Notes under the pieces: model-generated
What the model was told of the DNA's origin: nothing
Seen by the model: only the letters and a program-made list of their open reading frames with translations
The model's database searches: none
Program-made: the position numbers and the translations under genes
NCBI GenBank assembly: GCA_905221605.1
Contig: CAJNDS010000191.1
Coordinates: 367,501 to 431,500, forward strand
Origin: Symbiodinium natans
Lineage: Eukaryota > Sar > Dinophyceae > Suessiales > Symbiodiniaceae
Direction of reading: 5' to 3'
DNA: 64,000 nucleotides
Shown here: piece by piece, positions 45,022-55,267 of the stretch
Layout of the letters: each line of letters opens with the position of its first letter
Position numbering within the stretch: the stretch's first letter is position 1

Positions 45022-45078
45022 GTACCCCTAAGGTTGTACCCCTAAAGGTTCTCCTTAGGAAACTCCTAGTATGGTGGA
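45022..45078 (+). repeat. Dispersed element, family 3, copy c (left part)
   Basis: GGTTGTACCCCTAAAGGTTC then TCCTTAGGAAACTCCTAG, close to 26928-26970. Confidence 0.55.
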
Positions 45079-45359
45079 TACGGGTGGTTCTCTCGCGGGT
45101 TTATATCAGGTTTGGGGCGATTCAGGGCTTGGGATTTCGGATGCGTTATAGGGGTCAGTGCTGACTTTCGTTGGCATCTTGATTTTCAGCTGGACTAGGA
45201 AGCTTAGGTTCCGGGTTTTGCATTTTAGGCTCTTTCAGGGTCTGCGTGGAGTTGTTTCGGGCAGCTTCCGGGAGCCTGAAGGGAACCTGGGGGAATCCAT
45301 ACACTTGCTAAACCCGAACCCCGTAAACGCTAAAACCGAAATGCTTGCAAGTGAAAGAA

Positions 45360-45460
45360 CTATACTCTCCTTAAAACCTTAATAAAATATTATTTTAATA
45401 TCCTTTTGGATTTTACATGAAAAAATTTTAAAAAAGAAAGAAACAAGGGGGATAGTATAG
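45360..45460. mobile_element. MITE related to 13641-13747, copy B
   Basis: Ends CTATACTCTCCTT and, reversed, CTATACTATCCCCCTT. The core shares ACCTTAATAAAATATTATTT, TTAATATCC, TTTTGGATTTTACAT and an A run with copy A. Confidence 0.72.
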
Positions 45461-46338
45461 GAAATGTTGACCCGAACCATAGATCGCTACAACTTGGCAG
45501 CTCGGACCCCGCCACCTTCTTCCCTGAACCTCCAGGAGCACCCTCCGACACCCTCCGAGGCTTTGGGGTTTCTGAGGTTTTTGCGAGGCTTTTTAAGGGC
45601 TCTTCCGGTTTTTAGGGGCTTTTCGGGGGGGCTTGTCTGGATGATTTTGCATTCAAGCCTCAGAGCCGGGCATTTCCGACTTGCGCGTTTACGCATGTTC
45701 AAGAAGAGATTGCAACATGAAACCTAAACCCCGAACCCTTGGACCCCTTCTGACCCTAAACCCTAAACCCCTTCTCACCCTACACCCCAAACCTGAAGAT
45801 TCTAAGGAATCCCCATAAGGTCGCCCCTAGACCCGGAAACTGCTTCATGCCGGGACTCAGCCTCTGCAACGGGCACCACGCAGACAAAGCAGACCCGAAA
45901 CCCTGAACCCTGAGCCCTAAACCCTAAGAATCCCCATAGGGTCTCAAGCCCTCGACACCCGCCCAATCTCCTTCTGGGAGCTCGCAGGCCGCAGCACCTC
46001 TAACCTTGGTTTTTTTTAAGGTTTAGGGTTTAGGGTCCTCCTTGCCCACAGTTGCAGACCACTAAAAACACGATTGTAGTACTATACCTGAAAACGGGCT
46101 AACGGCTATCTACCCGACTGGACCGGTTGATGTGGAGAGCCCCACAAGCACTAGAATGCGTCAAGTCAGGCATGGGTACGCCAAAGCTTGTCGATTTGTG
46201 GCCCAACGTTGGCGCGCAGCGCACGACCACCCGATTTATCCTGAATCTACTTACTTTCCGCAGTGGTTAACTCACTCAAGACCAACGGCATAGCTTCGTA
46301 GTCGAAAACATCAGGCACTTTCCTGTCACTACACTCAC

Positions 46339-46425
46339 CATCGGATGTCGGTTTTCCTCCAAGCTAGCCTTGCCCAAAGAATCTGTGTCGCTGAAGGGAA
46401 AACGCTTGGCCCCAAAGTGGACCCC
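46339..46425 (-). CDS. Exon-like segment with GTGAGT donor
   Basis: Frame VHFGAKRFPFSDTDSLGKAS then LEENRHPM ends exactly at CCGATG|GTGAGT. No family recognised. Confidence 0.45.
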
Positions 46426-46812
46426 CCAACGCGATGCTTTTCACGGTATCCCGCCGTATTAGTTCCTGTACCTGGTCTTTGATCCAAAAAAGCAGCCTGA
46501 AGCGGCCACATCATCCTTACCGACAGGTGGCGGCCGTAGACGCGCCGTGCAGCAAAAAAAGATCAGGGCTCCCCTTTTCTGTTAAGGCTGTAGTCTGAAA
46601 AATGTTGTTGGGCACCAGCCGCAAGGATCCAAACCTCCCAAAGTCTCTGGACTCTGGACAACCTCGAAACCTCAGCGAAGCTCTTTACTCTATAGACTCT
46701 TATCAGCCCCGACAGCTCAAGCGCGCCCAGTAACGCTGCCTCGGCCCGATAGGCGGCATCCTGCAGCTACGACTGGCCTCCCTCCACACTCTGTTGTGTC
46801 CAGGCTTGTTAC

Positions 46813-46915
46813 CTGCCTGCGGCCTGTGGCCTGTGGTTGAGGCTTTCGGGACCGTTGCGAGGGCCACGAATAGAAAGGCTCCCAGAGGCATCAACCGTTG
46901 TCGCAACTTGTTGAG
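46813..46915 (-). CDS. Exon-like segment with hydrophobic stretch
   Basis: Frame LRQRLMPLGAFLFVALATVP then KASTTGHRPQAG ends at GCAG|GTAACA. The hydrophobic run could be a signal anchor, but no start is fixed. Confidence 0.35.
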
Positions 46916-46955
46916 GCAGCACTTCGCGCCTTCGAGCTGTGTGTAGAAGTGTGAT

Positions 46956-47043
46956 TTGGGATGTTCCCCTTATGCTAACAGCCCTTAAGAGGACATATAA
47001 TAGGGGGCACTATAAATCCCTATCAAGGACTTGGCAACCCCTG
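46956..47043. mobile_element. Second copy of the 13167 MITE family (right end degraded)
   Basis: TTGGGATGTTCCCCTTATGC, TAACAG, ATATAATAGGGGGCAC and CCCTATCAAGGACT follow the same order as 13167-13240. Confidence 0.7.
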
Positions 47044-47344
47044 AGATACAGCCCTGTCCTCCCAGGGGGCCAGCTGGCGCGACTCCTTGACCTTGGTTGC
47101 GAAGCTGGGGGGGGGAGGGGGGGGGACAATGGTGATACCGACGTTCATGATGCTGGCAGACATAGCGGCCAAGACAAGAAACAAGAACAACATCAGCAAC
47201 AGCCAACAGTAAACAAGCACAAAGCAAAGCGCAACCACCAACCAGCAACCAACGACCAGCAACCAGCCACCAACGACCAACAACCAACGACAAGCAACCG
47301 GCAACCAACAACCACAAGCGAGAACAATAACAAGAAACGATAAC

Positions 47345-47501
47345 AACAACAATGATGACGACGACCACCGCCACCACCACCACCACCACCACCACCACCA
47401 CCACCACCACCACCACCACCACCACCACCACCACCACCACCACCACGAGCACCACGAGCACCACGAGCACGACCACCACCACGACCACCACGACCACCAC
47501 C

Positions 47502-47539
<38 letters not shown>

Positions 47540-47560
47540 TGCGACATCAGCAACAACAGC
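47345..47560. repeat. (CAC)n/(CGA) triplet tract
   Basis: A long CAC run with later CACGAC interruptions. The long Val/Trp/Thr-repeat open frames on both strands come from this. Confidence 0.97.
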
Positions 47561-47794
47561 AACAGCAGCACCACCACCAACAACACCAACAACAACAGCA
47601 GCAGCGGCAATACCAACAGGATCTCAAGACTAGCACCAAGACCAAACAACCAACAACCAACGACCAACGACCAACAACCAACCTTGACAACATCCTATGC
47701 TAGGTTTCAAGGTCCTATATATTCCATCACACACACACACCCAGACCCCCACACCACCTGACCAAGCAAAGTCTGGCGAGGGGCGCTGCAGGTG

Positions 47795-47884
47795 CTGGCG
47801 AGGACCCAAGATGCCAAACATGCGCAGGCGTAGTTGCTGTCCACCATGCGGTTGAATTCGAAGTAGGGCAGCTCCAGAGTTTGC
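47795..47884 (-). CDS. Dynein heavy chain-like exon (stalk region), second part
   Basis: Encodes LPYFEFNRMVDSNYACACLA then SWVLA, matching the dynein stalk segment (P.F....V...S.AA..L..WV.A) with serine, tryptophan and valine aligned. Acceptor TTTCAG|G. The match is to a family pattern from memory; its borders and its link to the exon at 48571-48690 are inferred. Confidence 0.45.
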
Positions 47885-48130
47885 CTGAAACCCCCCTTTT
47901 TTTGCATCCGGGGTTTAGGGTTCAGGGTTTCGGGTACCCTAAACGGGGTTAAGGGTTCAGGGTTTAGGGTACCCTAAACCCTAAACCTCCAGAGATTTGC
48001 CTGCAACCCTTTTTTGCATCTTGGTTTAGGGTTCTGGGTTTAGGGTACCCTTTTGCAACGAGCTTGGCTATGCTCCCGCCCGCCTTGGCTGTCCCAATAC
48101 CCAGGGTACCCTAAACCCTAAACCGTGATA
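47885..48130. repeat. Telomere-like repeats with CCTTTTTTGCATC module
   Basis: TTTAGGG and CCCTAAA units in both orientations around repeated CCTTTTTTGCATC, CCCTTTTGCAACGAGCTTGG and GGGTACCCT strings. Confidence 0.8.
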
Positions 48131-48570
48131 GGTTGAAGTTGAAGATTCGTAGACAGCGGGCGAATGCCTGGGTTGTAGAAAGTTGTGGGCACCTATCACG
48201 ATCCCACCTTTGTCCTACAACCGCATATGTCGCAGACCACTGGGCCTCCTGTCATGGAAGTAGCGCCTGTTCGTGGACGGAACCTCCTCCCTAAACCCTT
48301 TTTGAGCAACGGACTTTGGAGGCTGCCGGCAAACATGCAACTTCTCAGAAGTCACCTCACGCAAAACATCACGCAAACTGCCTCCCTAAACCCTACACCC
48401 TAAACCCTAAACCTGTGATCCCTACCGGCATAAGATCCTGGAATCGCCCCAGATGGGGTTTAGGTAGTCGGCAAACCCCCGTGTGTTTTGCAACCTTTTA
48501 AATCTAAAGCAGGCTTGCGGCTGGACCCTGATTAACTCCATCAACCTAAATCGAAGAAGCTTCTTGGCGG

Positions 48571-48690
48571 CTGAAGTTGCTGGTAGGACTGGACCACGTA
48601 GTCGGGGATCTCTGCTGGCTCGAAGGTTTGCAGCCTTTCCAGGAATTGATCCAAGTCCACGAGCATCGCCTTCGCAGTGTGCCAGTCGAT
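48571..48690 (-). CDS. Dynein heavy chain-like exon (stalk region), first part
   Basis: Encodes IDWHTAKAMLVDLDQFLERL, then QTFEPAEIPDYVVQSYQQLQ. W..AK..L.D...FL..L..F....IP resembles the segment at the microtubule-binding end of dynein coiled coil 1. The frame stays open to a stop near 48540. A complete dynein would need over 3000 residues upstream, yet the next gene upstream (EF-hand) ends only about 0.9 kb away, so this may be a fragment. Confidence 0.45.
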
Positions 48691-48754
48691 CTTCCTTAGA
48701 CGTCAGGGCCCTCAACCCCTAAACCCTAAACCCTTTTTACGGCTAGGACTGCAC

Positions 48755-48782
48755 CCTAAACCCTAAACCCTAAACCCTGAAC
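48755..48782. repeat. Interstitial telomere-like block
   Basis: Three to four CCCTAAA units. Confidence 0.9.
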
Positions 48783-49509
48783 CCGGACCCTAAAACTCCC
48801 AGAAAGCTCCGGCAACATCTTCAATGCCTGCACGCGACACCTTTGCATCTTACCTGACCTCCTTGTCATCTTGTACTTATGTCACGTTTCGTTGGAAATT
48901 GAGCGGTTCCAGCGGTTCAAATTCATCCAGGAAGGAACTATTTATGACCGAAGCTGCCTTGAGCAAGCTTGTGCCGGAAGCAAGATCAACCGTAGTTATT
49001 CCAAAGTCGAACTCTGCTTGTAAAGCATGGATGTATGTTACACAGACGCACTTGCATCGTATATGCCACTTGAGACCTCAACCCAGAAATCTCCAATGGG
49101 GCAGCCCAGCATCTTTTATTAAAACCCCCTTAAAGCCCTAAAACACCCTAAGTAGGCCTAATAAAAAAGGGTTCGGAATAAAAGCCTAGCATCTTGCTAC
49201 TCTTCCAAAGAAGGTTGTGGGCCGCTGCGCACACTGCCAGAGCGCCTCCGAAACAAGCACCGGAACCCGGGTGTCCCAACACCCCGGGACACGACAGGAA
49301 GGTCGGGCATCTTGGGAAATACACAACGTACTCACGGTTTAGGGGTTTAGGGTTTAGGGGTTTAGGGTTTAAGGGTTTCAGGGTTTAGGGTACTCACTGC
49401 CTCCACGTCCCTACGCGCTCGGTGGGGTACTTTCATCCTGCTAGGACCCACGTATCGGCTAGAATCCCCAAACGCGCATGACATGACGATCTAGGTCATC
49501 GCGCCGCAG

Positions 49510-49529
49510 CCACACACACACACACACGG
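49510..49529. repeat. (CA)n run
   Basis: Ten CA units. Confidence 0.9.
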
Positions 49530-49629
49530 CACCACGAGCAAGGAAACTCTTAAGCTCCAAGAAAACGAACGAACAAAAAAACCTGTTGCTACATAGCCAC
49601 GGAAACAGAGATTTCTTTGGCATCCGGGT

Positions 49630-50247
49630 TCAAGCCTGGCCTTTTGGCGGCTTGTCAGCGAGCTCTGCTAAGCTAGCCCTCCCCTTCTCTGAAGTCAGTT
49701 GGTTCACAAAGACCTCGGCACGCTTGGCTCCTGTCTGACTGTCGCGCACGCGCTGCAGCTTATGATGGGCGGCTTGAACATGGGCTTCGAGGACACTGGA
49801 TCGCTCCTGGTCTTGGCCATCGCCCGACCCAGCTTTGACAATCCAGTTTACGAATTCTTCGTACTGGATCTTTCCATCACCATTTGTATCGATGTGCTTC
49901 AACAGCTGTGTCATGTCCTTTTTATCCAGCGTAAGCTTGGACAGCACGGACAGAAGCTCCTCTGCCGTAATGATGCCATCGCGGTTCTTGTCGAACCTCC
50001 TGAAAATGTCCGTGACCACCTTTCCATCCATCCTCGAGCTATAAGCTCCTCTAGAATCTGCACTCCGCCCCTTGAGCCAGAGGCTCAGGAACCTTAAGCT
50101 ATGCGGCTGACATGGCACTCTCTTACTGCGCAAAAGCCCGCACCCGGCAAATGACAGCACCGGGCCCCACGCAGACTCACGCAAGCGCGTCTCCATCTCG
50201 GAGGCCATGACCTCGTCAGAGTCACAGGCAGCGGCCCTCGAACCGCC
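49630..50247 (-). CDS. EF-hand calcium-binding protein, two exons
   Basis: Likely calcium sensor. Exon 1 (50181-50247) reads GGSRAAACDSDEVMASEMET, acceptor TTGCAG|GGC, strong donor C|GTGAGT. Exon 2 (49630-50057) starts GTGCAG|AT and completes the split codon in phase. It holds two canonical EF-hand loops, DKNRDGIITAEE and DTNGDGKIQYEE, each 12 residues with acidic positions 1, 3 (or N), 5 and 12, in a pair spaced as in calmodulin lobes. The tail of about 65 residues is basic and helical (HHKLQRVRDSQTGAKRAEVF) and has no known domain. The start codon could be ATG in either exon; MDGK just before the first loop is another candidate. Unspliced, the frame is open through both exons. Confidence 0.87.
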   Translation of the reverse strand, partial: GGSRAAACDSDEVMASEMETRLRESAWGPVLSFAGCGLLRSKRVPCQPHSLRFLSLWLKGRSADSRGAYSSRMDGKVVTDIFRRFDKNRDGIITAEELLSVLSKLTLDKKDMTQLLKHIDTNGDGKIQYEEFVNWIVKAGSGDGQDQERSSVLEAHVQAAHHKLQRVRDSQTGAKRAEVFVNQLTSEKGRASLAELADKPPKGQA

Positions 50248-50273
50248 CTGCAAGCCAATATCTCAAAAGAAAC

Positions 50274-50330
50274 CCTGTCTTAAACCCTAACCCCGATAAA
50301 TCCTAACCCCTAATCCCTAAACCCTAATCA
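50274..50330. repeat. Degenerate CCCTAAA repeats
   Basis: CCCTAAC, CCCTAAT and CCCTAAA variants just upstream of the EF-hand gene. Confidence 0.85.
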
Positions 50331-51339
50331 AAACAGCCAAAGGGCGTTGTGGCCCGCACCTAAACGCCCAAAACACCCGGTGAGCCCATGCCCTCCCAAA
50401 CTTGACCAGCTGCCTGGAACGAATTTTGGGATTCTACGGGCAGAAGGTGAGGGGGTTCCCCCAAAAACAAGGGGTACCCTTTTTGAGGCTTCCTACAGTC
50501 AGGAGTCTACCAGGGTACCCTTTTTGGAGTAGACTATTATGAGGCTTATAAGGTGGTCCCCTATTTGGCCAGCGAGGTCAAGCTACTCCACTACCCAGCT
50601 TCCAGTCGTTATCCGGGTTCAGGCTTCCCTAAACCTTAAACCCTCAATGTCTAAAACCTAAACCCTAAACCCTTAATGTCTAAAACCTGAACCCGCCGAA
50701 CCCTAAACCCTTAACTGCTTCCTTGTTGGGGTCATATTGACAATAATCATGTTCCTTCCTTTTTTGGGAATTTAATAGGACAAAAATGTCAAATTATAAC
50801 GAACAAGGACCCAGTTAACCCTCAGCCCTACACCCTAAACCCTCCACAGCCCCAGACCCGGCCTCGATCTCCTTGTATTTCTGCCTCAGGGCTCGAGGCT
50901 TCATTGGGGCAATGAGGGTTTCATCGCCCACACTCGGACGAGAGACACTCAGTCAATGAGGGTTAAGGGTTTAGGGTTTAGGGTGCAGCACTTCTTGTCG
51001 GATACTTCTTTGCATGAAGTGGCAGTCGAAGAGCCCACGCCCAGAATCCCGTGACCCAGCCATGTCATATCACGATGACAGGTTGCATGATAGTTGTCGG
51101 GGTTGGCAAACCCGGGAAAACGACAACTGGCACTGAGTCCGCGGCCCATCGACCTCCAGCGACATCTTTCACCACGATCTTTCGCAGCGCTGCCCCCTCG
51201 GCCTGCTTCTGATTTCACGGTTGTGGTTGTCCCCACCCCACCCCAACTCACCCACCCCAAGCGTAGCTCTTCAAGTCAAAGTTTCTAGATCTGCTAGACT
51301 CTAGATGGCATCATGGCAATGCCGCGGAAAAAAAAAACA

Positions 51340-51400
51340 ATATGTATATGTGTATATATATGTAGACAGATAGATAGACAGATAGATCGACCATAGAAAG
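51340..51400. repeat. GATA/TATG microsatellite
   Basis: TATATATG and AGATAGATAGACAGATAG repeats. Confidence 0.9.
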
Positions 51401-51454
51401 ATCGGTAGATAACTGATTCATACCTTCGACATCGGACCATGCTCTTTGTCTACA

Positions 51455-51540
51455 ACGCCACTTGTGTGGGGATGCTGAAATTCTCAATGTTGGCAACTGG
51501 CCATCCGATTCACGCTCCCTCAGAACAATCCGAAGTTGCA
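51455..51540 (-). CDS. Exon-like segment, unrecognised
   Basis: Frame QLRIVLRERESDGQLPTLRI then SASPHKWR. Good coding character; no family match. Confidence 0.42.
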
Positions 51541-51569
51541 AAACCCAGGGTTTAGGGTTGAATTCTTGC

Positions 51570-51715
51570 TGTCGTCCGGTGCCTCGAAGCCTCTCGCCGC
51601 CTTTGGCGGTGAGGCCCCAAGTAAAGCATTCACTGCAGCCTGAACACAGTTGGGAAGCTTGTCGGACTTGTCGGGTCTGGGGCCAGTTCTGGGATGAGGG
51701 ATGAAAGATATCATA
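51570..51715 (-). CDS. Exon-like segment, unrecognised
   Basis: Frame PRPDKSDKLPNCVQAAVNAL then LGASPPKAARGFEAPDDSKN, about 30 bases upstream (minus strand) of the preceding segment, with TTTAGGG between. Confidence 0.42.
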
Positions 51716-52149
51716 CATCATACACCCAAGGGGCATCGCAAAGTTGCTATGGCTACTTAGCGTATCATAAGCCCTAACCTGTGAATTGTGAATCCTGGGC
51801 CCAATACAGCCCCAGCACCCAGCAGTTGTCTCGCCTACACCTGATTACGCTTTACTTCTCGCCCAACTCAGAAGAGGCAAGTGGCTTTAAGTGCTGGTGG
51901 ACTGGTGGATAGTGGATAATGGGAAAACCTGAAAACTGGAGAAAAGTGCGCTTTTATTGGAATCCCAGCCTGCATGGCCTTACAGTGCTTTTGCAAGCTA
52001 AAAGTTTGTGCATCGATGCTACTGATACTGCACTTTCATATGTGCCTACGAGCGCCTTCATCGTTCACCATGCCCTGTAGATCCTGGAGGGATCCCATGT
52101 AAATGTAAACATGAAGCCATCAGCTTCACGGACCAAAAGCCCTGAATCA

Positions 52150-52182
52150 CTTCCTTCCTTCCTTCCTTCCTTCCTTCCTTCC
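52150..52182. repeat. (CTTC)n run
   Basis: Eight TTCC/CTTC units. Confidence 0.95.
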
Positions 52183-52512
52183 CCCGAGGAGCCGACCCGA
52201 AGGGTGTGCTCCACCGAGTCAGTTGGTGTGATGCTAGCACAATACACAGAGTGGAGTTTAGTTCCGCCCCGCAGGACATGAATATCCGAAGCTAGCTAAG
52301 AACCACGCAAAAACGCGGAACCACTCTCTCTATCTGTCCCTTTCTTTCTTGTTGTAGGGGCATGCAGGGGGACTCTCTGCACGCCTCGTGCACATACATA
52401 CTGCGGCTCTCCGAAACAACTCCGTCGAAGTGTTGCCCCTGGTGTTTTTTACTGTCCCCGGCTCGGCTACGGGCCGTGAGGGGGATGTGAAGGGAGCAGC
52501 TGCATCCCTCTC

Positions 52513-52592
52513 TCCCTAAACCCTAAACCCTTGTCCCTAAACCCTAAACCCTAAACCCTAAACCCTTGTCCCTAAACCCTAAAGCCTAAACC
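52513..52592. repeat. Interstitial telomere-like block
   Basis: CCCTAAA units with CCCTTGT inserts. Confidence 0.95.
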
Positions 52593-52604
52593 CATGTTGA
52601 CATC

Positions 52605-52728
52605 ACTGGAGAGCCAAGTCCGCACCGAGGCCCTGGCTGGAGGCTAAGTTGCCCAAGGCTGGCTCTACTACGCAGAGGCCAGCTTGGTCCAAGAGGGCAG
52701 CGTAGTTCAGGGTTGCGGGTTCGGATTG
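52605..52728 (-). CDS. Exon-like segment, unrecognised
   Basis: Frame TLNYAALLDQAGLCVVEPAL then GNLASSQGLGADLALQ, running from near a microsatellite to telomere-like repeat. Very protein-like; no family recognised. Confidence 0.5.
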
Positions 52729-52744
52729 AGGTTTCTGTATAGTC

Positions 52745-52860
52745 CACACACACATACACACATACACACATACATGCACACATGCATGCATGCATGCACA
52801 TGTTCATATGTATGTATATATGCATTTATGTATGTATACAGTTTTGCGTGTGTATTGGTA
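52745..52860. repeat. (CACATA)n/(TATG)n microsatellite
   Basis: Mixed CA, CATG and TATG repeats. Confidence 0.9.
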
Positions 52861-53159
52861 TACAGATATCCAATCACAATGTATTTATTTAGTTTAAGTT
52901 CGCGCATGCTTTGTTCATAAGTGTTTAACTCTTTCGAAGCCGAGCTTGATGACTGCCAGCACTCACATGCCCCGCCTGCTATTCAGGGAAAGGCATGAGA
53001 ACCTTAAACCTTGAAGCCGTTTTCCAACCCCAAGCCCTAAGCCCCAAACCCTGAAGCCCTGAAACCCGAAACCCAAAGCAAAGTACAATCCGTCGGCCAT
53101 GTGATGTGGTCCGCGCATCCTAAGGAGGGCCACACCAAGCCAGTGGGGAGTTCTGCGAT

Positions 53160-53275
53160 TTGGGGGATTTCCGTAATTGGGGGGTACCTTCTTGGGGCCC
53201 TTACTATAAGGGAATCCTATGATTTGGGGGGTCTACTTTAGGGGTCCCCGATTTTCGGAAACCCCCATTTTGAGT
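53160..53275 (-). mobile_element. Family 1 element with inverted ends (best copy)
   Basis: The left end TGGGGGATTTCCGTAATT and the reversed right end TGGGGGTTTCCGAAAATC are inverted repeats with small differences. Inside are GGGGTACCTTCTTGGGGCCC, AAGGGAATCCTATGATTTGG and GGGGTCTACTTTAGGGGTCC. About 110 bp, no ORF. Copies or parts lie at 319, 2160, 26066 and 34505. Confidence 0.75.
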
Positions 53276-53309
53276 GCTCCGCTTCTTGGGGGGTATCTTC
53301 GGGGTTTAG

Positions 53310-53515
53310 AGTTTAGGGTTAGGGTTTAGTTTAGGGTTTAGAGCTTAGGGCTTAGGGCTTAGGGTTTAGGGTTTAGGGGGTATCTTCAGGGAGCAGTGCG
53401 GGTGGGGGGCTCCTCAACAGCTCCCAGACTCCATTAGGGTTGAGGGTTAAGGTGGCCCTAAACCCTAAACCCTAAACCCCAAACCCTGAACCCTGAACCC
53501 TGAACCCTGATTTGG
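53310..53515. repeat. Telomere-like blocks in both orientations
   Basis: TTTAGGG, TTAGGG and CTTAGGG units followed, after about 60 bases, by CCCTAAA and CCCTGAA units, a loose inverted pair. Confidence 0.92.
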
Positions 53516-53569
53516 GTTTAGGATGGTTTAGGGCTTAAGGTTGAGGATGGCAGGTGGTTGAGTCCTTGA

Positions 53570-53668
53570 TGTGTGGGCGAAGGACCCCTTCTCCAACACC
53601 TCTGCCATTTTCCGGTGTACGAGCGGCTCCAATCTGCCCATGTGCAAATAGAGGTTCTTGTTAAGGAA
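53570..53668 (-). CDS. Exon-like segment, unrecognised
   Basis: Frame NLYLHMGRLEPLVHRKMAEV then LEKGSFAHTSR between telomere-like blocks. Strong coding character; no family match. Confidence 0.48.
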
Positions 53669-54249
53669 CCTAAACCCTAAACCCGAAAGCCTAAACTCCT
53701 AACTCCTAACTCCTAAACCCGAAACCCTATAGCAAGTTACCGATCCACGGGCCTGTAGTAAAGCATGCGGCTCTGATGGTAGCTGAACTTAAGTTCCTTG
53801 ACAAGAGCCAAAGAAATTATATACGAAGCGCCGCGTCTGCCCTGACATGTCGCATGCAGCTTATCTGAGGGTGCTTTGGTCTAAGAATCTAGTACACTAT
53901 GACAAAATTCGCCGTCTAAGGCCACGTCCAAAGTGTGGGCTTGTGACAGGCTTCAAGAAAACCCCGTGACAACTGTAGCATCAGATCTCATTGCATGGAT
54001 TCGCTCGTCAAGGTATGGAAGCATTATCAACAAGTATGTAATCAGGTCATACTCTTATACTAGTTACGGGTAAGGGTACCCAGCTATCTAGACCCTGTGG
54101 GGTAAAAATGTCTTGCTGTAGATGTGCGCTTTAACTAGGTATAGGGTTTAGGGTTTAGGGTTTAGGGCGTGCTCTTGCACAGCAACTGTCGAAAGGCAGC
54201 CGGCGGAAGCGTGGGGAGCGAGGCATGTCGGCCGCGGGCACAACACGTA

Positions 54250-54352
54250 CACTACTATTTGCTTAAGAATCCCCCCCAAAAAAAACAAACCTTCCTTGCA
54301 AGTTTAATATCGGGAATTATGTTTCCTATTCTTTCTTAAGTAAATAGTATTG
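54250..54352. mobile_element. MITE with 20-bp inverted ends
   Basis: Left end CACTACTATTTGCTTAAGAA; right end reversed CAATACTATTTACTTAAGAA (18 of 20). The core starts with a C run, an A run and CAAACC. Its left half recurs near 60056. Confidence 0.78.
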
Positions 54353-54448
54353 GAAGGCAACTGCGCAGCTCCATCAGCCAGATTGGTAGACATGAGACTT
54401 GCTTGAATCAACTGTAGAACTCTTTCGGTGTATTGTGCCCGCTGCTAC

Positions 54449-54546
54449 CTGCGAGGGTGATGACCTGGGTTTTATGTGCAGCGTGGCTTCGAGTTCGGCC
54501 ATGAAGCACAAGCCTTTCGGCATCGCGTCTGACTCACTGAACTGGC
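54449..54546 (-). CDS. Exon with clean splice sites, unrecognised
   Basis: Acceptor TTTGTAG|GC and donor TCGCAG|GTAGCA bound the frame QFSESDAMPKGLCFMAELEA then TLHIKPRSSPSQ. No family recognised. Probably the same gene as 55070-55267. Confidence 0.5.
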
Positions 54547-55069
54547 CTACAAAGCGCAACTTTGCTTGAAATTATGCACGCTCCCTGCATGCCTGGAGGC
54601 CAACGTAAGCCTGAAGCTACTACCAAACGACCGAGAAAATCTAGAGTCTAGAGCCCTTCCACGCAGTCCTTGCTCCTGTAGTGAGGGTATCCGGTGTGTG
54701 TCGACCAATGAGCTGCAGCAGTGTCAGCAGTGGCCAACGTCGGTCAAGTTCTCACTGTCACGTTACTAACATACCGTCTGCACATGAAACGTTCAAATCA
54801 GGTGCACCACCAGCTTCCAAAGCTAGGTCCCGGAAAACTGCTGAGCACCAAACGACTTGTGCGTGTCTCCGCCACTCATTGTGCTGGCTGCTTCAGCTTG
54901 TCCAGCCCAGATACAATCTGACAGGACCAAGAGGGATTTGCCCGGCTCTCTCAGCATGCAATGGCTAACAATTTCGCTGAGGCTAAAGTGCTGCATGATG
55001 CATTTTCTTCAATAGGTAACAGCTAGATCATGCTATTGCGCAGCTCAGGGCACGCTGGGCACAGCTTAC

Positions 55070-55267
55070 CGTACAAACGAGAGGGAAAGCCTTGATCTCT
55101 TTGACGATGTCTCCTTGCTTGATCTTCCGGAGGAAATCGCCGCCTGCCGTAACATAACCTGAGCTCAAATATATCACCAGCTGCACTCCACCGATTGCAC
55201 ATCCATGCACATCCGACATGCTCTGCAATCGACTGTCCAAGTGCTGCTCGAGCTTTTCCAAGAAAGC
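55070..55267 (-). CDS. 66-codon exon, unrecognised
   Basis: Acceptor TCCCAG|GCT and strong donor ACG|GTAAGC, both phase 0, bound 66 uninterrupted codons: AFLEKLEQHLDSRLQSMSDV, HGCAIGGVQLVIYLSSGYVT, AGGDFLRKIKQGDIVKEIKA, FPLVCT. Mixed helix and strand pattern of a folded domain. I do not recognise the family. Confidence 0.6.

Noticed and set aside
46985..47667. Poly-Val, poly-Trp and poly-Thr open frames
   Set aside because: Produced by the (CAC)n tract; not protein-like.
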